Part shown: one piece after another, positions 1 through 7,807 of the stretch
Layout of the letters: every line of letters starts with the position of its first letter
Position numbering within the stretch: the stretch's first letter is position 1
From: Acanthamoeba castellanii str. Neff
Taxonomy: Eukaryota > Discosea > Longamoebia > Acanthamoebidae
DNA: 11,997 nucleotides
Direction: 5' to 3'
Assembly: GCF_000313135.1 (NCBI RefSeq)
Contig: NW_004457724.1
Coordinates: 9,980 to 21,976, forward strand
Program-made: the position numbers and the translations under genes
The notes under the pieces: model-generated
What the model was told of the DNA's origin: nothing
The model's database searches: none
Seen by the model: only the letters and a program-made list of their open reading frames with translations

Positions 1-85
1 GCCTCTCGCGATTGCTGTTGTTATTATTATGACTGTGCTCGTGTGTCGTGTCGTGGTTGGGTGGTGTGCATTGCTGACATTCCAG

Positions 86-1905
86 GCGAATGGTCGGCGC
101 AGCCGAGTGGCCTTGCCCAGCAGGTGGGGTCCACAGTGCGCCGACTACTGGTTGCTGTGGCGGCGCACGCTGCCGCGGAGCAGGCTGGTCGGCGTGCTGG
201 CCAAGTGGGTCAACCTGTGTCCGGCCCTGCTGGGCCTCGCCAAGCCCTTGGAGGCTCTCAAGCAGCACCTGCGCGCCAAGGCCGGCCTCCAGCCCGATGA
301 CCTCACACTGCTGCTGGACGTCGTTTCCGAGCAAGCCAAGAGAACGAAAACGAGAGCAAAAGCGAAGAAGAACGAACCAGCAACCAAAACGAGAGCGAAG
401 AAGAACGAACCAGCAACGAAAACGACGCGCGTGGCGATGACCAACAGCGCCAGGAAGCCGAACGCCAGACAGACGATTACGACGGAGAGGAGAAACCAAC
501 GAGCCGCGGAGAAACGGGCGTCGAGGGTCGGCAAACGCAAGAAGGATGAAGTGGATGAGGACGGCGATGGGTCGGGGCTGGTGGGCGACTTCCTCGCGGC
601 TCACCCGCACGACATTGCTGTGGCTCTGACTGCGCGCCACTGGGCGATCTTCGGCCCGATCCCACTGCTCGACCTCGTGGGCACGTACCTGACGAGCTCT
701 GTGTCGTGTGTCGTGTTGTGAGGCGCTGACCGACCCCTGTCCTGACAGGAAAGTCAAGCTGTGTCGAGGCCGAAGTACCGGCCATCAAGCAATTAGGCGA
801 AGAATCCTCTCAGGTGCTGCAGACGTGTGGCGTGTGGCGTGCGGCGTGCGGCGTGTGGCGTGTGTGTCGTACTCAACCTGTCGCGCTGTAGTTGAGGCGA
901 GCGATCACGGTGACCATCGCATCGCTGGCCAGGGCCAAGCTCAAGGCGCGGGTGTACAAGAAGTGGGTCAAGGTGGCTTGGGTACTTGGTCTCCACTTGG
1001 CTCTCACCCACCCAAACACCAAACAGCGAAACTAAGCGGCTTTCCTTGTGGTGCCACACGCACACGCACACGCACAAAATAGAAGCTGCGGCTGCTCAAC
1101 AATTTTGAGTTCATGCTCCATGTCATGGATGCGCTTGAGTCCACCCGTTTGGAAAAGGCCCAGCCTGATTGGGAGGTACGCTCAGCCTCCACGCCCCTCC
1201 CCCCCCCGGAGGGAGAAATCAGCCGATCTCGTGACTGCTGACTTTCTATTCACTGTTGTGGGTGGTGGTGGGTCACCACGACGCAGTCGGCGCAGCATAC
1301 GTTCGCGCACTTCAAAGAGATGAAATGTATGATGGCTTCACGGCTTGACCGCAGACGCGGCGTTGGGCCTGAGTACCGGGAGGCATTGGCCCAAGCGCAG
1401 CCTCCCTGCATTCCCTTCCTGAGTACTCCCTTCCCCCCCCCCGACAGACGCCTCTTGGGGCCTGGTGATAGTGGCCTGATGACGACGCTGGTGGTGCGTG
1501 GTGCGTGTGTGGTGCGTGTGTACTAGGACGTCTCCTGACAGACCTGGATAATGGTGGCCAAGTCATGGGCGTGCAGGCCAGGGTGCGCTTTGATGCGTGG
1601 CGTTGGCGCAGACCACACCTGGCCTTCGTGTTGTACGTTCTCCTCTCTCGTTAAGCGCTCTTCTTCCTTCGCGCGGGTCCAGCTCCCACACAGCTGGGCG
1701 TTGGAAGCTTATGATCAGCCAATGTCGTGTGCAACAACACAGACGCATCAAGACCGGGTCGCCCCCTGCGGCCAATGAAGAGAGCCAGCGGCTCGTTTCC
1801 CGGCTGCTGGCACTTGGGGGACCCCGGCGAAGAGGAGGGCAAGGGCAGAGAACGAGCGACACCTTGGCTTTCTTCCACGAACTAGAAAGACAAGGCCTGA
1901 TTTGA
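86..1905 (+). CDS. Ras guanine-nucleotide exchange factor (RasGEF), 5' partial, 7 exons in window
   Basis: RasGEF proteins load GTP onto Ras-family GTPases at membranes. Proposed exons: 86-684, 759-813, 892-981, 1083-1175, 1287-1464, 1542-1601, 1694-1905 (about 428 residues, TGA stop). A RasGEF_N-like helix (LVGVLAKWVNLCPALLG) is followed by a basic K/R/N-rich linker. The catalytic domain then starts at DFLAAHPHDIAVALT, near residue 168. Further family motifs follow: AKLKARVYKKWVKVAW, LRLLNNFEFMLHVMDAL, and the diagnostic EYREALAQAQPPCIPFL; RVRFDAW plus RWKLMISQC stands where the family has its INF-K motif. Phases agree at every junction, but the 684/759 acceptor (CAAG) is weak and a CAG at 748 would break the frame. 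The usual G-YL-DL stretch after PFL is replaced by STPFPPPDRRLLG. That stretch crosses a ten-C run, so an indel is possible. Position 1-85 reads as an intron and the gene starts upstream of the window. The Ras partner cannot be told. Confidence 0.87.
347..425 (+). repeat. Imperfect tandem duplication inside RasGEF linker
   Basis: Two adjacent units starting aaaacgagagc and ending gaacgaaccagcaac, 39 and 33 nt long, plus the start of a third, sit in the coding frame. They encode a repeated AKKNEPATKT segment between the N-terminal helix and the catalytic domain. Unit length difference is 6 nt, so the reading frame is kept. This is a lysine-rich, probably disordered linker. Confidence 0.8.
824..870 (+). 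repeat. GTGTGGC/GTGCGGC simple repeat in RasGEF intron
   Basis: A run of degenerate heptamers (gtgtggc, gtgcggc) lies in the intron between the exons ending at 813 and starting at 892. On the sense strand it is entirely G/T/C with almost no A, like the other intron repeats in this window. Confidence 0.8.
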
Positions 1906-2256
1906 GCACTTGTTCATTGCCGTGTGCAACTGACTGAATATGGTGTGGGGTTGAACATGAACTGTGAGGGCAGCATGTTGGCCACTGAGGATGGAATTGA
2001 TGGAGGGTATGAAAGCAAAAGCACTGACACAAAACAAGCAAAGGCAAGATACTTCCCATCAACAGTTCAGCAACAGTTCTACATTGCCATTGCTCTACAT
2101 CTCAGCACAAGCGGTAGCAATCTGGGTGACAGCCACCACCAGCTGCCATACTCGACATTCGCTGCATCTATAACGGGCCTTTGCCGCATGGGTGTACTGG
2201 AGCGCAGCTCGACATTCAATCGTTTGTTGATGCGTGAAGTAAAATTATTGGTACTT
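1906..2256. other. Convergent 3' intergenic region
   Basis: This stretch separates the stop codon of the RasGEF gene (+) from the stop codon of the U-box/RING gene (-). It is less GC-rich than the genes and must hold both 3' untranslated regions. A plus-strand frame is open across it, but it runs on antisense to the U-box/RING gene's last exon and shows no recognisable domain. I see no RNA gene and no inverted repeat of note. Confidence 0.6.
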
Positions 2257-3030
2257 TTATTGTTCAGGGGAGTGGACGCGCCGTATGTCGATGAAGGCGA
2301 AGGGTCGGCGGCAGGTGGGACACGCCGCTTGTTTCTGCGCTTGCTGCTGCTGCTGCTGTCGAATGGCCCGAAGCGCACACGAGCGGCAGCATCGGTGGTC
2401 ACAGGGCAGCGCCACCGCGAGCTCGGGCGGCTGCGTTCCGCACACCACGCACACGGATCGCTCTCCTTCCTGTTGTAGACACGCGGTCGGCACGACACGA
2501 CCTTCCTCCACGATCTCTTCCTCCTCGCCTCGTTCTTCTCGCGGCCTCCTTTTCTTGGGCTCGTCTTCGTCACCGCCGTCAACTTCGTCGTCGATCGTGA
2601 TCGTTACTTGTTGTTTCTGTTCCTCTTGTTGGTCGTCGTCTTCGTCGTCGTCGCTGCCCAACGTGATGACTTCGTTCCCCTGCCGGTCCCTCGTGACGGT
2701 GTATCTCGTCATGGGTGCCCATGGCGATGATGTCGATGTCGATGATGTCGGTGTAGTGGCAGACGATGGAGACGCCGTGCGTCGTGCCGTGCTTTGCTTG
2801 TTGTCGTCCGCTCGTGGCTGCTTTCTATCTACGCGTTCGTCTTCGTCGTCGTCGCTGATCATACGTTGCCGCTTGTGCCGCGTGGTAGTGGTGGTTGCGT
2901 TCAGCCGCTGCTCAAGCGCTGCGCCCAAGGCCGAAGCCGCAGGGTCAACCACCGCGGGCACGCCGCGACGGTATTGCTGCTCATGTAAATGGCTGAGATA
3001 CGCCAATACGTGCGATTGGCGTTCTGCACA

Positions 3031-3065
<35 letters not shown>

Positions 3066-4805
3066 CGTGCGTGTGTGCGTGCGTGCGTGCGTGCGTGCGT
3101 GCATGCGTGCGTGCGTGCGTTAATGCGGACATTGAAAGTTGCAGCTCGCGGAGCGGCGGGGTTACCTGGAGGCAGTTGGTAGGTGTAAGCGAACCGGTAT
3201 ATCTCGTAGCGCAGCGAGCTGTGCTCCACCAGGTCCTCCCGCTTTAACGGCAGACCCTTTAAAAACGCGCACCTCATCAGCGACTAGACTGCCTCACTTG
3301 GCCCAAGCTGGCGAGACTGCTTGAAGACAGAACCGTACCGTGAACGGGTCGGTCAAGTGGTTCCGCAGGTGCCGCTCGACTGGTGTGTACAACGATCAGA
3401 AAAACAGTCAGGTCGAGTGGTCAGATTGGGGGTTGTGGAGAGGGGGGAGGGCGAGAGCGCAACTGGTGGTCCGGTCGACGGCGTTGCCGGAGGGCAGGAG
3501 GACCGGGTCCTGCATGGCCTCGCACGTGATGGGGTCGAGGAAGTGGGCCGGCAGCGCGTCGGCGGGGATCCGCCGGAGCTTCTCCAGCCACTCCTGCTGC
3601 ACACTCTACGCGCCACCTTGATCAGCGTCGCACACAAACGACAACGACACACCCGACTCACACAGGTCACATACTGGCTGAGGTGGCCGTTCGAGGGCGA
3701 TGCGCGGCGGTTGAGGCTCGGGCTTGAGCGCAGACAGGCGTGTGTGGACGCGGGTGAGCGTGGCTTTGTCGCACGAGGCCGCGGGCTGGCCCCAGACTTC
3801 GAGGCCGGCCAACCCCACGTAGCCGCTGTGCTCCACTGCTCACGCGTTAGAAAAGTGAGTCGTGTCGCGGGCGCGTCGTTTGTGCGTACTTTTCTTGATG
3901 GTGATCTTGAGCTTCTTGACCTTGGCCAGCGCGTAGGCCGACCTGTCGATGCGAATCCGCGACCTGTCCGGCAGTCCGGGCGACCTGCCCAATATATATT
4001 TTCAATATTTTTCTCATACATTTGCCTGACCACACGATGTGGTGGAGGTACCTGCTGGGTGGGAGGTCTTGCCAGTCCAACGCGCGGCCCCGAAACCCGG
4101 GGTTGTAGAACAGCACGGCACTGGCCTGCCAAGGAGGTAACAACAGCGCACAGCCGGTCGGTCACCACATCAGGCAACAACCACAGGAAAGCAGGGGAAC
4201 GTGGCGTACGGAGTCGTGGTCGGGTGGTGTGAGCTTCGTGTGCAGATCGCCATACGAGCCGAGATACTTCCATTCGCCCTCTTGGTTTAGTTATGGTCCC
4301 AATTGGTTGTTAGCCACATCAGCCAACACAAACGTTATTGATGTGTTGCTAAATAAAACAACGTGCACGCACCAGCGCCGGGAGCAGCAAAGGGAGCGAC
4401 TTCGACCGAGACTACCTGCACCACTTGCGAGCTCACCTTGGGTCGCAGCATCACACACGCCACGTTCACCTTCCCCCACACGAAACAATCAATTATTTGT
4501 GTTAATAATAATATATTTCATTTTATGACATTTATTATTTGTAAAATAAATATAGCAAATAAATAGATGCAGGGGTGCACCTCGTGTGGAAAGGTGAGGG
4601 TGAGATGCACGGGTGTACGGACGAAGGTGGCGCAGATGAAAGAGGAGGCAGCAGCGCCAAACGGAGCTGGGGAGAAGGGACGAGCTTGCGCGCCAGGCGT
4701 GGCAGGGTGGGGCAGGAGCAGGGTGGCCACGTCGTGGCCATCCATCGCCACCGCTGAGCATTCAATCTCAGCCCCTAATTCACGCGTGGCAAAGTTCCAC
4801 TCCAT
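2257..4805 (-). CDS. UBOX5: U-box plus RING E3 ubiquitin ligase, RNF37/UBOX5 family, 10 exons
   Basis: An E3 ligase that passes ubiquitin from an E2 to substrates; the animal homologue is mainly nuclear. Exons in transcript order: 4805-4581, 4469-4373, 4280-4210, 4125-4052, 3984-3890, 3835-3675, 3596-3464, 3379-3339, 3256-3166, 3023-2257. They total 1755 nt (584 residues) and every junction is in phase. The N-terminal family domain shows FVRTPVHLTLTFPHEVNVAC, LFYNPGFRGR and LEVWGQPA (about 199-206), all counterparts of animal RNF37. The U-box spans about 256-325 (FLDPITCEAMQDPVLLPSG, DRTTIERHL, LTDPFTG). A long acidic, Ser/Thr-rich disordered stretch leads to a C-terminal C3HC4 RING at about 521-567 (CVVC, PCDHRCCRSC, CPTC). 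The protein ends IRRVHSPEQ, like the RVHF end of the animal protein. Weakest point: an alternative donor AAG|GTGAGC in exon 2 would shorten the protein in frame. Confidence 0.93.
3033..3120. repeat. (GT)n/(GCGT)n microsatellite in intron 9 of the U-box/RING gene
   Basis: About 14 GT units pass into GCGT units with one GCAT interruption. The tract lies wholly inside the 142-nt intron 3024-3165, ending 9 nt short of the acceptor side. On the transcribed sense strand it reads as CA/ACGC. Spurious reading frames rich in THARTH or CVCV come from this tract. Confidence 0.97.
4497..4566. other. AT-rich island in intron 1 of the U-box/RING gene
   Basis: About 70 nt of very A/T-rich sequence with TTTATT and AATAAAT words, in sharp contrast to the GC-rich exons around it. 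It fills most of the first intron (4470-4580). Similar islands occur at 7137-7200 and near 5330-5350. Confidence 0.7.
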
Positions 4806-5002
4806 CTCTGTGGTGCGGTCTGTTTGTTGTTGGTTTTTTTTTTTTCATTTTTTTGTTATCCGCACCACCAAACACTCTGCGCACGACCAGTCACGTGATG
4901 ACTCAATGCCGTCGGCTACGGCCGAAGGGTCCGTAGTTGCCGATGCGAGAGGTTGGCGGGAGGAGGAAGAGGATGTGTGGTGCACATGCATCATCAGATG
5001 TT
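4806..5002. other. Divergent promoter region between the U-box/RING gene (-) and 5S rRNA (+)
   Basis: Holds the 5' flank of the U-box/RING gene and the upstream flank of the 5S gene. A T-rich tract on the plus strand (about 4833-4856, A-rich on the gene's sense strand) lies just before the start codon, and the motif pair at 4891-4905 is inside. A short plus-strand ATG frame from 4906 is treated under findings. No TATA box is obvious on either strand. Confidence 0.6.
4891..4905. promoter_or_regulatory. Palindromic E-box TCACGTGA abutting TGACTCA (AP-1/GCN4-like)
   Basis: The 8-nt palindrome TCACGTGA (4891-4898) is directly followed by TGACTCA (4899-4905). These are classical bHLH/bZIP and AP-1/GCN4-type target words. 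They lie 86 to 100 nt upstream of the start codon of the U-box/RING gene and about 100 nt upstream of the 5S gene. Sequence match only; function is inferred. Confidence 0.4.
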
Positions 5003-5121
5003 GGATACGGCCATACTGCGCAGAAAGCACCGCTTCCCATCCGAACAGCGAAGTTAAGCTGCGCCAGGCGGTGTTAGTACTGGGGTGGGCGACCACCCGG
5101 GAATCCACCGTGCCGTATCCT
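5003..5121 (+). rRNA. 5S ribosomal RNA, complete
   Basis: The 119-nt gene makes the 5S RNA of the large ribosomal subunit, transcribed by RNA polymerase III. It starts GGATACGGCC and ends GCCGTATCC(T), and these ends form the perfect 9-bp helix I (GGATACGGC with GCCGTATCC). The conserved core CCCATCCGAACAGCGAAGTT and the GTGGGCGACCACCCGGGAAT arm are intact, so the internal control region is present. It matches the Acanthamoeba castellanii 5S RNA as I recall it. A T4 run follows at once. It stands alone as a full copy here, not in a visible tandem array. Confidence 0.98.
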
Positions 5122-5124
5122 TTT
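5121..5124 (+). terminator. RNA polymerase III T-run terminator of 5S rRNA
   Basis: A TTTT run on the non-template strand overlaps the last base of the 5S RNA and is followed by GCCC. A short T-run is the standard stop signal for polymerase III. Confidence 0.85.
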
Positions 5125-5401
5125 GCCCTTCTCATGATCTTTCATTTTTGATCTTCGCATCATCATTGTGGGCGACCACCCGGGAATCCACCGTGCTGTA
5201 TCCTTTTTGCTTGTTCCTCCTGTAGGACACAAGGGAGGATCTCATCACCGCCATCAGCCTTTCTACCTCCTCAAGGCTGGTCGGGCAAACATTCGAGTTG
5301 TACGTGCAAGTCCCCGTTTGGGTGACAAAATCATAATAAATAAATAAATGGCCCTTGCGGCGCGGTTCGGTCAAAGAGTGTTTGCGTCGCTGCCTGGGTG
5401 T
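5125..5401. other. Region between 5S rRNA and the PI-PLC 3' end
   Basis: Contains the truncated 5S copy, then about 110 nt open on both strands (see findings), then an AT-rich patch with overlapping AATAAAT words at about 5335-5349 and the 3' flank of the PI-PLC gene. A small inverted repeat TCCTCC/GGAGGA brackets 5214-5238. I could not assign a gene with confidence. Confidence 0.5.
5168..5208 (+). pseudogene. Truncated 5S rRNA copy (3' third only) with T5 run
   Basis: Positions 5168-5204 repeat 5S nucleotides 83-119 with one change (C to T at 5S position 112, in helix I), then a T5 run and GC as in the parent. Homology stops sharply at the upstream edge. The copy lacks most of the internal promoter and both 5' helix strands, so it should not be transcribed as a functional 5S RNA. 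It starts 83 nt downstream of the matching point of the parent gene. Confidence 0.95.
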
Positions 5402-6008
5402 TCACTGCTGGTACCAATCGGAGAGCGGGGTGAAGGGTCGACCCTCTCCCTTGAACGGTACCAGGTGCGCCCACGAGTTGCCCACAATCTGGCGATGCAA
5501 CACGACACACGCGACACCAACTATGTCACATGACCATTTCCTTCTGGTATGTGGTAGGGTGGATTGCGCACCTTCTCGGTGGCGATGATGTTGACGCCCT
5601 CGGCGAGCGCCTGCGTCCACCGCGATTCGCTCGTGGCCGCCCATCCTCGCGTGATCTTGCCTGCGTGTTTGCAAGCGCGCATGTAAGCACACGTACCGCG
5701 AACCTTCATCATGACACGACACGACCAACGACACGACACGACACGACACAACACGACACGACACGACACGACACGACACGACACGACACGACACGACACG
5801 ACACGACACGACACGACACGACACGACACGTATGCGTGGAGGGTCTCTTCCATACCGCGTTTCTGGGCTTCGCGCACCAGCTCCCACGAGGTCTGGGAGA
5901 TCCAGCCGTTGATGGGTATGTTCAGGAAGTGGCGAGCCTTGAAACGGGTCAGATCCACGCTCGGCTGGGTAAGCGACCTGGTGAACCACACACGCACGCA
6001 CGCACGCA

Positions 6009-6075
<67 letters not shown>

Positions 6076-7540
6076 GCCGCCATGACAGCGTGAGCGGGTG
6101 CGAATCAACTCTCGCAAGAGCGAGAGAGGCAGGCCAAGTGTCGCGTGGTACCGTTGGTCGATGTCGACAAAGGCGTACTTGCCGGTGGTTTCGTAGACGC
6201 TCTGTCGCGACTTGGTCGACTCCTCGAATCCACGGCCGGACAGCACGAATATGAACTTCTCTCTGAGCTCACCCAGCGTGGGCCAATCATGCTAAAGTTT
6301 ACAACGCCCATGACGCGACACGACACACACGACACACACGAGCTCAGCGTGGTGGTCGGGGCCAGGAAGAGTGAGGTGCGTACGTCAGGCCGTTTCTTCA
6401 GCTGGGTGGGGGTGTAGATGTTGGCCGCGCCGATCTCCTGCTCGAGGATCGAGTCGAACAGAGTGGTGAATTGGCTGTCGGTGCCGAACATGGCGTTGGG
6501 CTGCATGTCCAGCCAGACCAGCACCACGTGGTGGCCCTTGTGATGCGTCGAATAACCTAATATCGATCGTCACCATGCAATCATTAGCATGCGCGTGCGT
6601 GTTGCGTGTTGCGGAGAGGCGTGTGCGGAGAGGCGTGTGCGGTCGTGCGTACTCTTGAGTTCCTTGAGAACGACCTCGAGCGTGGCGACACGGTCGCTGG
6701 GAGGGAGAACGTTGTTAGGAGGAATGTTGAGAATGTATGAAAGTGAGAGATTGTGGCGGTAGTGGTAGGTGTACTGGTAGGTGCCCAGGTGGGACACGCC
6801 GAGGGCGTCGGCCTCGGGCGACTGGACAAGATCGAGTTCGACGCTGTGGCACGCCCACTCAAGCGGGGACAGGGAGAGCTGCAAGTAGAGCGGAATCGAC
6901 AGGCGGAGACTGTTGTGGCTGCCCTTCATTTGCACCTGCACACGGCGCACCACGCGATGAGACATTGCATACGCCACACAGCACTCACGACGACACGACA
7001 CGACACACGGTGCACGGCAACATCTGCAGAACACAGAGACAGCGCAAGTGGGGTGGGAAGGAGGTGCCTTGTTGAGGGGCAGTGCATCCAGCAGCGCGTC
7101 CGGACCCAGCGTGGCTGCAATGGCAAAGGTCAGAAAAAATGAAGGAAATAAAATAAATATATTATTAAAAAAACGAATAAATAACAAAATAAATAGAAAG
7201 GAGGGGAGTGGAGGAGGTTGTTACTGGTGTTGGTGTGGGGCGGCACGACGTAGGGTCGGTACTCTTCGGAGCTGTGGTTGTCGGAGCTGTTTCGTTTATT
7301 CCCAATTTAAATGGAAAAATCGTGAGTGGAGCTGCAGATGATGAACGCGAACGCAGAAGGAAACGCTTAAGATAAGAGCAAGAGGAAGGTAGCGTACATG
7401 TAGAGGTAGGAGCAAAGGATGGCGGTGGCGAGCATCAGGCCCACAGGAATGATCCAAACTCTCCACTTCGAAACGGGTGGCCCACCTCCCGGTGCCGAAT
7501 ATCGTGAACCCAACGTAGAACGTTTCGTGCTTCCCCACAT
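5402..7540 (-). CDS. Type II membrane-anchored Ca2+-dependent PI-phospholipase C-like phosphodiesterase, 9 exons
   Basis: A PLC-like TIM-barrel enzyme expected to cleave phosphoinositides or their glycans. Exons in order: 7540-7398, 7286-7225, 7114-7068, 6935-6653, 6556-6384, 6291-6073, 5964-5856, 5660-5572, 5488-5402. They total 1212 nt (403 residues), all in phase. A basic N-terminus (KR, R, SKWR) precedes one hydrophobic segment (about 28-47, WIIPVGLMLATAILCSYLY), so a signal anchor with the enzyme outside or in the lumen is expected. Family motifs: LNKVQMKGSHNS (His at 91), SVELDLVQ (Glu117, Asp119), VSHLG (His133), VVLVWLDMQ, HDWPTLGELREKFIFVLSG, KRGKITRGW and ALAEGVNIIATEK. These fit the Ca2+-dependent phosphoinositide PLC family known from actinobacteria and microbial eukaryotes. 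An in-frame stop lies upstream of the ATG. Intron 3 uses a GC donor. The junction 6073/5964 lies beside a CA tract and is the least sure. Confidence 0.88.
5712..5830. repeat. (ACACG)n pentanucleotide repeat in PI-PLC intron 7
   Basis: About 23 near-perfect ACACG units with few interruptions fill most of the 195-nt intron 5661-5855, the longest in the gene. On the sense strand the tract reads GTGTC-type and begins soon after the 5' splice site. Shorter cousins of the same unit occur in introns at about 6310-6340 and 6985-7012. Confidence 0.97.
5987..6073. repeat. (CA)n microsatellite spanning the 5' splice site of PI-PLC intron 6
   Basis: CACG units pass into more than 30 perfect CA units ending at 6073. 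On the gene's sense strand this is (GT)n, and the proposed exon ends CCT directly against GTGTGTGT. The donor site is thus part of the microsatellite. Confidence 0.95.
7137..7200. other. AT-rich island in PI-PLC intron 2
   Basis: About 60 nt of A/T-rich sequence with repeated AATAAAT words inside the intron 7115-7224. It resembles the island in the first intron of the U-box/RING gene. Confidence 0.7.
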
Positions 7541-7807
7541 GTCCGCGTTGCAAGTCGTGCTCTCGCTTGTGCTTCGATTGTTTTTTTGATTTATTTATCT
7601 CTCACCTAATTATTTGTGTTTACCTCCGTTTTTACCATTTCTTCGTTCCTTTTCTCGGTCATTTTCTCATAGGTCGTTTCTCTTTTTTCCGCAGCACGCA
7701 ACACTCAACACGACACGCACACAGCTGTTGCAACAACACGCAAGCAGTGAAGAGGTTTGCTTCAAACAACCAATCACATGGCCGGTGTACACTCAAGGAG
7801 GTCAGAC
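7541..7807. other. Intergenic region between KANSL1-like 3' end and PI-PLC start
   Basis: Both flanking genes run on the minus strand, so this holds the 3' flank of the KANSL1-like gene and the promoter and 5' leader of the PI-PLC gene. An in-frame stop lies about 70 nt before the PI-PLC ATG. T-rich sequence (plus strand) covers 7577-7690. No separate gene or clear TATA box is visible. Confidence 0.55.

Noticed and set aside
708..1082. Plus-strand frame starting MSCCEAL
   Set aside because: It runs through two introns and covers the RasGEF exons in the wrong frame; the RasGEF motifs appear only in the spliced model.
2901..3132. Minus-strand frames rich in THARTH and HTHTHT
   Set aside because: They are translations of the GT/GCGT microsatellite in an intron.
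2285..3247. Long plus-strand reading frame of 320 codons
   Set aside because: It is antisense to the last exons of the U-box/RING gene. Its Ser/Cys/Val runs come from the reverse of acidic and glutamine codons and from the GT microsatellite.
3353..4273. Minus-strand frame of 306 codons as a separate Arg/Pro/Ser-rich protein
   Set aside because: It is an off-frame shadow of exons 3 to 8 of the U-box/RING gene, whose domains appear in the phased exons.
4724..4740. Near-perfect palindrome TGGCCACGTCGTGGCCA
   Set aside because: It lies inside exon 1 coding sequence (DGHDVAT) and is explained by codon use.
4567..5151. Plus-strand frame of 194 codons
   Set aside because: It runs antisense through exon 1 of the U-box/RING gene and then through the 5S rRNA gene, so it is not a single coding region.
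5712..5830. CRISPR-like array
   Set aside because: Units are 5 nt without spacers, in a eukaryotic intron. It is a simple pentanucleotide repeat.
5521..6246. Minus-strand frame of 241 codons with CVCVCV and SCRVV runs taken as one uninterrupted gene
   Set aside because: The repeats lie in introns; removing them joins the PI-PLC motifs in phase, and the true C-terminus lies in another frame ending at 5402.
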